Assembly (NCBI RefSeq): GCF_011682065.1
Contig: NZ_VUYU01000006.1
Location: forward strand, 62,001-126,000
Origin: Massilia rubra
Lineage (GTDB): Bacteria > Pseudomonadota > Gammaproteobacteria > Burkholderiales > Burkholderiaceae_D
Length of the DNA: 64,000 nucleotides
Direction: 5' to 3'
The notes beneath the pieces were generated by a model. The model was not told the DNA's origin. It did not search any database and saw only the letters and a program-made list of their open reading frames with translations. Below are positions 43,874-52,990 of this stretch, piece after piece (the stretch's first letter is position 1; every line of letters starts with the position of its first letter). A program made the position numbers and the translations under genes.

Positions 43874-46054
43874 ATGAGAATCACACCTTCCGTTCGCCCG
43901 TCCCTTGGCCTGGCCGCCGCCTCGCTGTTGCTGCTGGCCGCTTGCAGCAGCGACGACGAACCTGCCGCCCCGCCGGCGCCCGCCCCGGTCGCGCCGCCAG
44001 TGGCGGCGCCGGCCGCAACGCCCAGCGTCGCCTTCATGACGGACGTGCATTTCGAAGACGTGTACGGCGACTTCAAGAGCGCGCAGTTCAGCGGCATTCC
44101 CACCAAGGACGGCAAGAACGCCACCATCCGCACCATGTACGCGCAGCTCACCTCGACGCGCCTGTTCAACGAAAACTACTTCGCCTTCCGCGCAGCTCTT
44201 GACGACGCATTCGCCAGGGGCATCCGCCTGGTCGCGCTGCCGGGCGACTATTCGGACGATGCGCAGCCGATCAACATCAACGGCATCAGCGCCATCCTGC
44301 ACGAGTACCAGGCCAAGGGCATGCGCTTCTTTATCGCTCCGGGCAATCACGACCCCAACGAGCCGTACGACGATGACGAAGCCGGCAAGAGCGACTTTTT
44401 GACCAGGGACGGCAAGGAGCAGAAGGTGTTCGCCAGCGGGAACGCGGCCTGCAAGGCCAAGGACCCGACCGTCGTCTGCACCAATGAACTGCTGGAGATG
44501 GGCTATGAAAAGCTGATCGCCAAGCTGTCCGATTTTGGCTACATGCCGAACAAGGCCGACCTGCACTGGGAAACCCCGTTCAGCAATTACCCGGGCGGCA
44601 AATACAGCTACGCCGAAGCGATGGCCAGCGGCGACGTGCGCAACCGCCAGTTCGAAATGTGCGCCGAGGGCGAAGGCGGCATGTACCGGGCCGACGGCGA
44701 AAAAGCCCTCGGCAAGCCTTACACGAAGTGCAGCGACATCATCGATTCGAGCTACCTGGTCGAGCCGGTCAAGGGCTTGTGGCTGCTGTCGATCGACGCC
44801 AACGTGTTTATCCCGAACGCCTCGTTCGACCCGGCCAAGCCCAAGGCGTTCAAGGGTTTCGATGGCGCCGGCAACGCGGGCTGGAACAAGGTCCTCACCC
44901 ACAAGCGGCACCAGATGGCGTGGATCAAGTCGGTCACAGCGCGCGCCAAGGCCGAAGGCAAGCAATTGATGGCGTTCTCGCACTATCCGACCATGGATTT
45001 CTACGCCAACCAGACCGACGCCATGAAGGCCGTATTCAAGCCAGGCGCGTTCCAGACGGCGCGCGTGCCGGTGGCGGCCACCACGGCGGCGCTGGCGGCC
45101 ACCGGCCTGCGCCTGCACGTTGGCGGTCACATGCACTTTAACGGCACCAACGACTATCAGGATGCGGCGGGTAATTTCCTGGTCAATGTGCAGTCGCCGT
45201 CGCTGGCCGTGTACGGCGCCTCGTACAAGGTGGTCACCTACAAGGATGCCGACACGGTCGACGTGAGCACCGTGGCCCTGACCAACGTGCCGCGCTTTAA
45301 CGAGCTCTTTGCGCTGTACGAGAGCGAGTACGCCTACCTGCAAGGCAGCGGCGCCGAGGCCGATATCAAGAAACGCTGGAACCACGCCATCCTCGATACC
45401 AGGTCGTACGGCGAATTTACGCGCTACTATTTCGGCGAGTTGTCGCGCCTGCGCTTCATGGATGAATACTGGCCGTGCGAGATGAAGGAAGCGGCGACCA
45501 GCCTGAACGCGAAGCAGATGCTGATCCTGTCGCAGCTGGAAACCAGGGTCACGCTGGCGCAGCTCAAGGACGCGCCGGGCATCGTGCCGCTCACCGCGTC
45601 ATGCGCGGCCAAGGGGACGGTGGCCGGCACGCCGGCACCGGCCGCGCAACTGGCCACCGACTGGGCCGACGCCACCACCCGCGCCGGCAAGCTGGCGGCA
45701 GCGGCGGGCCTGAAACTGGACGACTTTGCCAACGTCACCGCCTACGACTTCCATGGCGACTTCCACCGCACCGTGTATGCGGGCGAACTGGCCCTGCGCG
45801 ACATGGGCGCGGAGCGGGTGCGCATGTACAAGGTGTTGATGGCGGCGTTTCCGGCCAAACCGGCGGCACCGGTCAGGGTGGGCGCCCAGCCGTCGGACCA
45901 GAACCCGGTCCACGTGCTGTTCCAGGACCAGTTCAAGCAGGTCTTCTCGATCTTCAAGGGACTCGGCTCGGCCAAGCCGAGCGATCACTTTACGGTGGAC
46001 CTGAAGGCGAAAACGGTTACCAACGCCAATCCCGGCGGCTTGAGCTTTAACTGA
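43874..46054 (+). CDS. Metallophosphoesterase lipoprotein
   Basis: A 726-residue lipoprotein (lipobox LLAAC, Cys at about 24), followed by a Pro/Ala linker. The calcineurin-type metallophosphoesterase motifs are complete: DVHFED (57-62), GDYSDD, GNHDPN, and late GGHMHFNG for the fourth metal site. Residues about 490-725 are an added C-terminal region of unknown fold. It likely acts at the outer membrane on a phosphoester such as a nucleotide or phospholipid head group. GGAG precedes the ATG. A hairpin terminator follows. Confidence 0.9.
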   Translation: MRITPSVRPSLGLAAASLLLLAACSSDDEPAAPPAPAPVAPPVAAPAATPSVAFMTDVHFEDVYGDFKSAQFSGIPTKDGKNATIRTMYAQLTSTRLFNENYFAFRAALDDAFARGIRLVALPGDYSDDAQPININGISAILHEYQAKGMRFFIAPGNHDPNEPYDDDEAGKSDFLTRDGKEQKVFASGNAACKAKDPTVVCTNELLEMGYEKLIAKLSDFGYMPNKADLHWETPFSNYPGGKYSYAEAMASGDVRNRQFEMCAEGEGGMYRADGEKALGKPYTKCSDIIDSSYLVEPVKGLWLLSIDANVFIPNASFDPAKPKAFKGFDGAGNAGWNKVLTHKRHQMAWIKSVTARAKAEGKQLMAFSHYPTMDFYANQTDAMKAVFKPGAFQTARVPVAATTAALAATGLRLHVGGHMHFNGTNDYQDAAGNFLVNVQSPSLAVYGASYKVVTYKDADTVDVSTVALTNVPRFNELFALYESEYAYLQGSGAEADIKKRWNHAILDTRSYGEFTRYYFGELSRLRFMDEYWPCEMKEAATSLNAKQMLILSQLETRVTLAQLKDAPGIVPLTASCAAKGTVAGTPAPAAQLATDWADATTRAGKLAAAAGLKLDDFANVTAYDFHGDFHRTVYAGELALRDMGAERVRMYKVLMAAFPAKPAAPVRVGAQPSDQNPVHVLFQDQFKQVFSIFKGLGSAKPSDHFTVDLKAKTVTNANPGGLSFN

Positions 46055-46073
46055 GGTCACGCCCTGGCCCGCG

Positions 46074-46102
46074 ACACTCAGCACACTAGCAGTGCTGAGT
46101 GT
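46074..46102 (+). terminator. Strong hairpin after the metallophosphoesterase gene
   Basis: ACACTCAGCAC (46074-46084) pairs perfectly with GTGCTGAGTGT (46092-46102) around a 7-base loop. It starts 19 bases after the stop codon. No T-run follows, so termination may need Rho help or be bidirectional. Confidence 0.7.
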
Positions 46103-46171
46103 ATCGCCGCTCCCACACGCGTGCTAGCGTGGACCTTGCGCCAAACCGGGCGCTCTTTCCAGGGAGCTTCA

Positions 46172-46645
46172 ATGTACATCGTCCAATCCTTGCGTGCGCG
46201 CACGTTGTTGCCGCTGACCCTACTGTGTGCGTTGGCCTTGCCCGCCGCCGCCGACGAGTTCGTTACCAAGGCGGAGGCCGAGGCAATGGTGAAAAAGACT
46301 GTCGCCTATATCAAGGCCAATGGCAAGGAAAAGAGTTACGCCGAGGTCAACCGCAAGGATGGCCCGTTCACCGACCGCGACCTTTACATCACCGTGTACG
46401 GAACCGACGGCGTGGTGCGCGCGCATGGCGCCAATCTGAAGATGATCAACCGCAACCTCATGGACATCAAGGATGTGGACGGCAAGGAATTCGTGCGCGA
46501 GCGGCTCGAACTGGCGCGCAAGAAAGCACCGTTCTGGCAGGAATACAAATTCACCAATCCCGTGAGCAAGAAAACCGAGCCAAAAGCCATGTATTGCCAG
46601 CCGCACGAAGATGTGGTCGTCTGCGGCGGCGCCTACCTGAAATAG
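46172..46645 (+). CDS. Periplasmic single-cache domain protein
   Basis: A 157-residue exported protein. The start at 46172 follows AGGGAG and gives a signal peptide (MYIVQSLRARTLLPLTLLCALALPAAA); a longer frame does not. The mature part is a single cache domain: MVKKTVAYIKANGKEKSYAEVN, GPFTDRDLYITVYGTDGVVRAHGANLKMINRNLMDIKDVDGKEFV, typical of small-molecule sensing sCache_2 proteins. It has no kinase or methyl-accepting partner within the same reading frame, so it may serve as a stand-alone binding protein. Confidence 0.85.
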   Translation: MYIVQSLRARTLLPLTLLCALALPAAADEFVTKAEAEAMVKKTVAYIKANGKEKSYAEVNRKDGPFTDRDLYITVYGTDGVVRAHGANLKMINRNLMDIKDVDGKEFVRERLELARKKAPFWQEYKFTNPVSKKTEPKAMYCQPHEDVVVCGGAYLK

Positions 46646-46673
46646 GCAGCCCGACTACCGCGGCCTGGCCCGA

Positions 46674-47153
46674 TTGAATCATCCAGAAGGTGTGCGTCTG
46701 CACAAAGGTGCCCGGTCCCAGCGGCCTACCCTGAGAGTGCGCATCAACGCCCGGGCGATCGATCCCAAAACCGGCGACGTGAAAATTTGCTTCAAAGAAA
46801 CCGGCCTGAAAAAGGAGTCGAAGGTCAGCTATGTGGCAAAAGGGATGGTCACGGCCTCGTAGGCCTGCCGTAACCCCGGCGGCAAATGCCCACCGGGCCA
46901 GGATACGGTCATCAAGGAAGCCATTACCGCCTCGGCCAGCTACCAAGCCGACAAGTACGGTACGGTGGCGGCCTGCATTACGCTGAAAGTGCCAAAACCT
47001 AAACACAACCCATGCCCGGGTCCGATGACACTGGTGCTGGAAAGCGTGCGCTGGACAGACCTGAGCATCACCGACGTGACCAATAAGCTCACAGCGGCCG
47101 CGTATCCGGCGAAGCAGTCGGTCAACTTCGGTTCCTGCCCTGGCGGTAAGTAA
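46674..47153 (+). pseudogene. Small exported-type protein gene broken by an amber codon
   Basis: One frame reads from TTG at 46674 to TAA at 47151-47153 with a single TAG at 46860-46862. Both sides match one protein: ICFKETGLKKESKVSYVAKG, then VTAS-TAG-ACRNPGGKCP, then DKYGTVAACITLKVP and PCPGPMTLVLESVRWTDLSITDVTN. In the family as I recall it the interrupted spot is SYAC, so the TAG is explained by one TAC or TAT to TAG change. No signal peptide precedes it, so the 5' end is also lost. The last 32 bases overlap the FAD oxidase end. Confidence 0.6.
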
Positions 47154-48576
47154 GGGTTTGCGGCGTCTCGCCTGCCGCGCCGAACAGGTCGCGGTAGTGG
47201 CGGTACCAGTTGCTTTGGAACCGCTGCTGCGGGTCGAGACGCCTTTTCCATTCCAAGAATTCGCCGAACGCCGGATGGCAGGCCTGCACCTGGCGCAGGC
47301 TGGCCGCTGCCGCATAGGTCAGGTAATAGCTGCCGCCGCGCGCCATGGCCAGGTCGATCAGGCGCCGGAAGGCCTCGTTGGTCGCCTCGATGGCGTGCGC
47401 CGTATGTGCCGTGTGCAGGTTGAAGATGACGCAGGCGTAGTCCTGGCGCGCCCAAGGCAGGAAGCTTTCGCGGTCCGCTTCGATCAGGCGGATGGTCCCG
47501 TAGATCAGGTCCACGCCGTGCTGGCGAAAGTCGGCCGCGGCCTCGCGCATGAAGTCGCACAGGCGCTCGCGCGGCACGTACAGCTCACCGATCATCTCCG
47601 AACCGCAGTGTCCCAGCTTGCGGTCGATGGCGCGGTGGTAGCCGTCCGGGTAGGTGCTTTGCTGGAGCCGGTCGCTCCAGGCCACCTGGCCGTCGGTGGA
47701 CAGGTAGTGCGCGGCGTACTGCGCGAAGGCGTCCGTCTTGTGGGTGTGGGCCAGTTCCAGCAGGGCGCGCCAGTCCTGTTCCGACAAGTCCTTGCCGGCC
47801 GCGTCGAGCGGCGTCGCATCGTCCACCGGCAGGTAGCACGAGAACACGCCGCGCTGCAGGAAGTCGCTGCTGGCCGGGTCGATCGCGAACTGAAAGTCGC
47901 CGTAGACGTAGCCGGCGTCGATGCGTTGCCCGAAGGCGGCCGGCAAGTCATCGAGACCGATCACGCTCACGTCCCTTCGCATCTTGCGCCGTGGCGCCAG
48001 GCGCAGGGTGACGCTGGCGATCACGCCAAACAGGCCATAGCCGCCAATGGCCAGGTTGAACAACAAGGGGTGGCGCTGGCGGCTGCAATGATGCAGCGTG
48101 CCCTGGGCGTCGACCAGCTTGAAGGCTTCGACGTCGGCGATGAAGGGCGCCATGCGCAAGCCGCGCCCGTGCACGTTGGCCGACAGGCAGCCGCCCAGGG
48201 TGAGCGCGTCGGCGCCGGTCTGCTTCTGGCGGATGCTCCAGCCGTGGGTTTTTCCTTGCGGCGCCGCGTGCAGATAATCGATCAAGGCAGGCCACTGCAT
48301 GCCACCCTCCACTTCGATCAGGCCGTTGACGTCGTCGAAGTCGAGCACGCGGTTCATGTGGCGCATGTCGAGCAGCAGGGCCGCTTCGCCGAACTGCTGC
48401 CCTCCCATCGCATGGCGCGCGCCGCAGATGGCCACCGGCAGATTGTGCTCGGCGGCGTGGGCGATCGCCGCGCTGATGCCGGCCACGTTGCGCGGAGCGA
48501 TAATATCCGCCACGCGGGTGGCGTTCAGGCCGGAATGGACATCGTTCACTAATGGGAAGTCGTTGGAATGGTTCAT
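47122..48576 (-). CDS. FAD-binding oxidase (GLDH/aldonolactone type)
   Basis: A 484-residue protein with an N-terminal PCMH-type FAD domain (IIAPRNVAGISAAIAHAAEHNLPVAICGARHAMGG, QTGADALTLGGCLSANVHGRG, NLAIGGYGLFGVIASVTLRLAP). The GRxHS-like position reads GARHAMGG. The C-terminal substrate domain includes DFQFAIDPASSDF and ends HPAFGEFLEWKRRLDPQQRFQSNWYRHYR. These oxidases act on sugars, sugar lactones or alcohols with O2 or a quinone as acceptor. The substrate cannot be named. No signal peptide; cytoplasmic. Stands alone on the minus strand. Confidence 0.85.
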   Translation of the reverse strand: MNHSNDFPLVNDVHSGLNATRVADIIAPRNVAGISAAIAHAAEHNLPVAICGARHAMGGQQFGEAALLLDMRHMNRVLDFDDVNGLIEVEGGMQWPALIDYLHAAPQGKTHGWSIRQKQTGADALTLGGCLSANVHGRGLRMAPFIADVEAFKLVDAQGTLHHCSRQRHPLLFNLAIGGYGLFGVIASVTLRLAPRRKMRRDVSVIGLDDLPAAFGQRIDAGYVYGDFQFAIDPASSDFLQRGVFSCYLPVDDATPLDAAGKDLSEQDWRALLELAHTHKTDAFAQYAAHYLSTDGQVAWSDRLQQSTYPDGYHRAIDRKLGHCGSEMIGELYVPRERLCDFMREAAADFRQHGVDLIYGTIRLIEADRESFLPWARQDYACVIFNLHTAHTAHAIEATNEAFRRLIDLAMARGGSYYLTYAAAASLRQVQACHPAFGEFLEWKRRLDPQQRFQSNWYRHYRDLFGAAGETPQTLTYRQGRNRS

Positions 48577-48692
48577 GGCGGGTTCTCTGGGAAGGCGACC
48601 GAATGATTATTGCAGCGGGGAGCACGCAGGCCAACCGCTTCCGTTCGGGTGCCGCCCGACGCTACCAAAGGTAGCGCCGCGTGGGCGCCGCG

Positions 48693-48698
48693 TACAAT
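48693..48698 (+). promoter_or_regulatory. Shared -10 box of paralogue copy 1
   Basis: TACAAT at the same distance (40 bases) from the coding start as in copy 2 (39 bases). It overlaps the first in-frame ATG (48697), so transcription should begin after that ATG. No good -35 was seen. Confidence 0.4.
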
Positions 48699-48732
48699 GA
48701 AGGCACGTGTGTTGAATTTTTTGGAGCCGCCT

Positions 48733-50070
48733 ATTCAATCGAGCAAACTCTCCCGCGAGGCATTCGCCATCGCCCTCCGGCATGGACGCGGCTCCGTCGT
48801 GATGCACTTGCGCGCGCACGGCATGGACGATGTCGAGGACCTGGTGCTGGCGGCCTGCCTCGAAGAACAATGCATCGAGAGCCAGTGCGAGGGCAGCCGC
48901 GCCCCGTGGATGTACAGCCTGTTCAAGGGCACGCCGGCTTACCCGCGCTTCGTCGATGCGATCGTGGCGGCAGTCCCCCACAGCCTGCGTGATACCGATG
49001 GCGATCACCTGCGCCAACTGGCTGGCCTGATGGCCGGCGATGGCGACCTTCAGGCCGCAGCCGCGCTGCGCAGCTTCGTGTGGACACAAGACTTCTCGGG
49101 CGGCGCCCTTATCGGCGCCGGCGAGCTCACTAAAATCGACGGCATGCCTGCCGTGGTCGAGATGGCGCGGCGCCTCGGAACGGTTCTCCAGCAAGACGCC
49201 GAAGCGTCTGTCGATTCGCTGGGTTCTCTGATCGAAGACGTCCTTTCCTTCGATGCCGTGGTGGCCGAGCTGAAACGGCTTGCCGCCAGCGACGAGGCGG
49301 TGGCGGCCTACTCCGCAAATCAAGCGAACCTGTATGCGTTTTACGCCAGGTACGATCACGCGTATGCGGCGCGGGTTGCGGGTGAGCCGAAACGCGTTCA
49401 GAGATTCATGCGCAAAAACCCGGTTGAGGTCATCCTGGCGGCGGCCTCCTGCACGTCGAGCGGCCGTTACCAGTTCCAGAAGTTCGGCCGGCTGGCGAGC
49501 AAGGAAGACCTGGACCGCGTGCTCGAACATCTGCAGCTCGAAAGCGACCCGCAAGCATGCGAAAACCTGCTGCACGTATTCTCCAGCGGCACACTGATCC
49601 GCCTGGACGACCGTGTCTGGGAACTCGCCAACCACAGCTCGCCCGGCGTACGCCAAGCGGCGGAAACGGCAATGTCTTGCTTCAGCGATCCGCGTCTGCG
49701 CGAGCTGGCGCGGCAACGCGTTGGCGATCCTGCATTTTCGTTCAAATCTGCGTGGGAGCTCGAACGGTTCCACCTCAATTTCGAGCCAGGCGATGAAACG
49801 CTGATCCTGGCCGCGCTGGAACGCCAGTCGGTCGACGGGGAAGATGCATACAAACTTTGCTACTACGCCGTGCAGCTGTGCACCGAGGCCAGGTCGCCAG
49901 CGCTGGCCGGGGTGGCGCTATGGGTTTACCGTACCAGTCCCTGCACCATTTGCCGCCGCCATGCCGTCGAGATGCTGCTGGAATGGGACTGCCTGCCCGC
50001 GCACATTGCGACCGAATGCCGCTACGACGCCTCGGACGAACTGCGCGCGCTGATGCACAAGGCATTCTGA
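48733..50070 (+). CDS. HEAT-like hypothetical protein, paralogue copy 1, probable ATT start
   Basis: About 445 residues, soluble and almost all helical, with HEAT-like helical pairs (DDRVWELANHSSPGVRQAAETAMSCFSDPRLRELARQRV) and a conserved end (WVYRTSPCTICRRHAVEMLLEWDCLPAHIATECRYDASDELRALM). A full-length paralogue follows directly. The start at ATT 48733 is chosen because both copies have TTTTGGAG six bases before an ATT and become similar in protein exactly there; copy 2 has an in-frame TGA two codons earlier. Conventional alternatives are ATG 48697 and TTG 48712. The function is unknown; the acidic helical type recalls immunity proteins. Confidence 0.75.
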   Translation: MQSSKLSREAFAIALRHGRGSVVMHLRAHGMDDVEDLVLAACLEEQCIESQCEGSRAPWMYSLFKGTPAYPRFVDAIVAAVPHSLRDTDGDHLRQLAGLMAGDGDLQAAAALRSFVWTQDFSGGALIGAGELTKIDGMPAVVEMARRLGTVLQQDAEASVDSLGSLIEDVLSFDAVVAELKRLAASDEAVAAYSANQANLYAFYARYDHAYAARVAGEPKRVQRFMRKNPVEVILAAASCTSSGRYQFQKFGRLASKEDLDRVLEHLQLESDPQACENLLHVFSSGTLIRLDDRVWELANHSSPGVRQAAETAMSCFSDPRLRELARQRVGDPAFSFKSAWELERFHLNFEPGDETLILAALERQSVDGEDAYKLCYYAVQLCTEARSPALAGVALWVYRTSPCTICRRHAVEMLLEWDCLPAHIATECRYDASDELRALMHKAF

Positions 50071-50078
50071 CACCCGCC

Positions 50079-50106
50079 TTGCCGGCAGCCGCGCGTGGCT
50101 TACAAT
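50079..50106 (+). promoter_or_regulatory. Promoter of paralogue copy 2
   Basis: TTGCCG (50079-50084), 16-base spacer, TACAAT (50101-50106), just after the stop of copy 1. The -10 box matches that of copy 1 in sequence and position. Confidence 0.5.
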
Positions 50107-50139
50107 GCACGCTCCCCTGTTGAACTTTTGGAGTGAACC

Positions 50140-51479
50140 ATTCAATCGACCGAACTCTCGCGCGAGGCATTCGCCATCGCCCTACGACATGGGCGCGGCT
50201 CCGTCGTGATGCACTTGCGCGATCACAGCATGGACGGCGTAGAAGACCTGGTGCTGGCCGCCTGCCTCGAAGACCAGTGCTTCGACCGCCAGTGCGAGGG
50301 TAGCCGCGCCGACTGGATGTACAGCCTGTTCAAAGGAACGCCGGCATACCCGCGCTTCGTCGGGCCGATCCTGGCGGCGCTGGCCAACAGTACGGATGAC
50401 CGGGATGGCGACCAACTACGCGAACTGGCCAGCCTGATGGGCCGCAATGGCGACCTTAAGGCGGCATCCGCGCTGCGCAGCTTCGTCTGGGCGCAGACTT
50501 TTTCAGCCGACAGCGTTCTCGGCGCCGCCGCTCTTTGCGCGCTCGATGGCATTCCAGCCGTGATCGAGATGGCCCAGCACCTGGGGAAAGTCGTCCTGCA
50601 AGACCCCGATGCGTGGGTCGATACGGTCGATCGCTTGATTGACCACACGATCTCCTTCGACACCGTGTTCGCTGAACTGAAACGAGTGGCGGCTGGCGAC
50701 GAGGCAGTCGCCGCCTACGTCGCCAGGGAGGGAGCACGGATCGCCAGCGACGCCGCGCACGACCGGTCGCACGAAAGCCAGGCGGAGCGCGACGAGCGAC
50801 GCGGCGAGGAGTTCATGGCGAGAAACCCGTGCGACGCCATCCTGGCCGCCGCTACCCGCAAGTCGGCCGGACGCGGGCTTTTTCTGCTGTTCGGCCGCTG
50901 GGCAGGCGAGGAAGACTTGATCCGCATCCTCGACCATCTGCGTGTTGAACCCGATCCCAAGGTTTCTGAAAAGCTGTTGTGGATATTCAGACGGGCGACC
51001 CTACCGTACCTCGACGAACACGTATGGGAACTAGCCAGCCACAGTGCAACCGATGTGCGCAACGCGGCTGTCATGGCGCTGTCGAACCTCAGCGACCCGC
51101 GCGTGTACGCACTGGGTCGTGAACGTCTCGGCGATCCGGACTTTTCGAGCGAATTTTCCGAGGAAATCGCGCTATTCAAAAACAGCTTCCAGCCAGGCGA
51201 TGAAACGCTGATCCTAGACGCCCTCGAACGCCAGTCGGTCGACGGCGACGAAGCGCATGCCCTCGGAAGCAGCGCGGTCGACCTCTGCACCAGCGCCACC
51301 CCGGCCAGCGCTGGCCGGGGTGGCGCAATGGGTCTATCGCACCAACCCGTGCAGCGTTTGCCGCCGTCAGGCCGTCGAACTGCTGTTGGAAATGGGACTG
51401 CCTGCCCGCCCACATCGCGGCCGAGTGCCGCTACGACGCATCGGAAAAGCTGCGCGCGCTGGTCGGCGCAACTCCTTGA
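50140..51479 (+). pseudogene. HEAT-like paralogue copy 2, twice frameshifted near its end
   Basis: It matches copy 1 throughout (MYSLFKGTPAYPRFV, LERQSVDG), with one divergent stretch at about residues 195-230. Near 51300 an extra base in a CCCC run shifts the frame away from the conserved LAGVAQWVYRTNPCSVCRRQAVELLLE, which continues in another frame. A second extra A in GGAAATGGG near 51386 shifts again. The ancestral stop TGA is at 51477-51479 after RYDASEKLRALVGATP. Both lesions are in homopolymers, so real decay or assembly error are both possible. ATT at 50140 is the likely start; GTG 50206 is the first usual start codon. Confidence 0.7.
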
Positions 51480-51489
51480 TGCCCGCAGC

Positions 51490-51933
51490 CTAAAGGAGGC
51501 CGCTCCCTGGCAGGTCCCGCTGTGCCGCGCGAGCCAACCATGCGCCCGCCGCCGCCAGAACGAGGCCGCTGATGCCCAGCATGATCGCACCATCGTTGGG
51601 CCACCAGGTGGCAGCCGATACGAGCAAACTATAAAAGGCGCTGGTGAACACCATCTGCAGGCGCCCGCGCCAGCGCCCCATAACGAGCATCATTGCGCCG
51701 ACATACATGTTGATGCATCCGATCACCGTGGTCATCAAAAAGAGGCATGACACAATGCTCTTGCTGGCCAGCATAACGTAGTAGCTGGGATTGAGCACCA
51801 ACGCCACCAGGACCAACAGCAAGTGGACCGCGAAGAACGCCGCGAGCGCATACGACAAGCCGCGCAGGCGCGTATTGACCCGCCGCGCCGGTAGCGGCGC
51901 AAGGGGCGCGTAAGGATTGTCCGGTGTCGTCAT
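51490..51933 (-). CDS. Four-helix membrane protein of unknown function
   Basis: A 147-residue protein with a Pro-rich cytoplasmic start (MTTPDNPYAPLAPLPARR) and four TM helices (about 25-50, 58-82, 88-108, 118-138). The start at 51933 is chosen because the typical 'DNPYAPP' N-terminus of such proteins begins there; the frame is open upstream to 52050 but less plausible. The function is unknown. It ends 11 bases from the stop of the broken paralogue on the other strand. Confidence 0.65.
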   Translation of the reverse strand: MTTPDNPYAPLAPLPARRVNTRLRGLSYALAAFFAVHLLLVLVALVLNPSYYVMLASKSIVSCLFLMTTVIGCINMYVGAMMLVMGRWRGRLQMVFTSAFYSLLVSAATWWPNDGAIMLGISGLVLAAAGAWLARAAQRDLPGSGLL

Positions 51934-52090
51934 CGTCGCTCGCTTGCATAGCTTTGTCCAAACGCCGAGTATGCGGGCAAACAGCGCCGCTGTACATACC
52001 GGCAGGCCGACGCACGCCACCGATGTCAGCTTCGGCGCTTGAACCGGCATACAATCATCATCCTCTGCGTCATGGTCGAAAAACCGGATA

Positions 52091-52954
52091 ATGTTACTTA
52101 ATCAAGCGCTTGTCCGCCTCGTGGCACGGCTGTCCATGCTTTCACTTGCCGGACTGCTGAGCGCGTGCGCCGGCGTCGATCCGGCCCGGCGCTTGCAGCA
52201 GGCAGACGCGCTGGCCGCTGCGGCGCGCTGGCAACGCCACTCGGTCCAGGCGGGCGATTTCGCCCTCACCGTCTACCGCCCTGCGTCAACGGCGGCGACA
52301 ACGCTGACCGTGTACCTGGAAGGCGACGGCCTGGCGTGGCTGAGCGCCACCGCCGTCTCGCCCGATCCCACGCCCGTCCATCCGGTGGCGCTGCAACTGG
52401 CGCTGCGCCATCCGCATGGCGCGGTGGCGTATCTGGCGCGGCCATGCCAGTTCCAGGGGACTACCCTGCCCGCCGCCTGCCGCAGCGCGCTGTGGACCGA
52501 TGCGCGCTACGGCCCCGAAGTCATCGACAGCATGAACGGCGCGCTCGACCAGTTGATGCGGCACGCCGGCGCGCGGCGCCTGGTGTTGGTGGGCTATTCC
52601 GGCGGCGGCGCCGTGGCCGCGCTGCTGGCCGCGCGCCGCGCCGACGTGGCCCTGCTGCTGACAGTCGCCGCCAATCTCGATACCGTGGAATGGGCGCGCC
52701 TGCAGCACCTGTCGCCGCTGACCGCCTCCTTCAATCCCGCCGACCACGCCGCGCGGCTGGCACGCGTGCCGCAGCAACACTGGGTGGGCGCCGGTGACGA
52801 TGTGGTGCCGCCGGCCGTGCTGGCGGCGTACGCGGCGCGCTTCCCGGCTGCGGCGCGCCCACCCGTGACGGTGGTTGCGGGCTTTGGCCACTCCTGCTGC
52901 TGGCAAGCCCACTGGGCGGACATGGTGACGCCGTTTCTGCCGCCCGGCGAATGA
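52091..52954 (+). CDS. Alpha/beta-hydrolase lipoprotein
   Basis: A 287-residue lipoprotein with lipobox LLSAC (Cys at about 26). The mature part is an alpha/beta-hydrolase: nucleophile elbow GYSGGG, probable acid Asp in WVGAGDDVVPP and His in GFGHSCCW, in the right order. RPCQFQG and WTDARYGPEVIDSMNGAL are further family features. It probably hydrolyses an ester or peptide bond at the outer membrane; the substrate is unknown. ATG at 52091. Confidence 0.82.
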   Translation: MLLNQALVRLVARLSMLSLAGLLSACAGVDPARRLQQADALAAAARWQRHSVQAGDFALTVYRPASTAATTLTVYLEGDGLAWLSATAVSPDPTPVHPVALQLALRHPHGAVAYLARPCQFQGTTLPAACRSALWTDARYGPEVIDSMNGALDQLMRHAGARRLVLVGYSGGGAVAALLAARRADVALLLTVAANLDTVEWARLQHLSPLTASFNPADHAARLARVPQQHWVGAGDDVVPPAVLAAYAARFPAAARPPVTVVAGFGHSCCWQAHWADMVTPFLPPGE

Positions 52955-52990
52955 CGCTGCGCTCTTTTTACCTTACGGGATACCACCTCA

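Noticed and set aside
51300-51750. Continuation of the copy 2 reading frame past 51300
   Set aside because: The conserved C-terminus moves to another frame there, and the remaining frame overlaps the 51490-51933 gene on the other strand and has low-complexity content.
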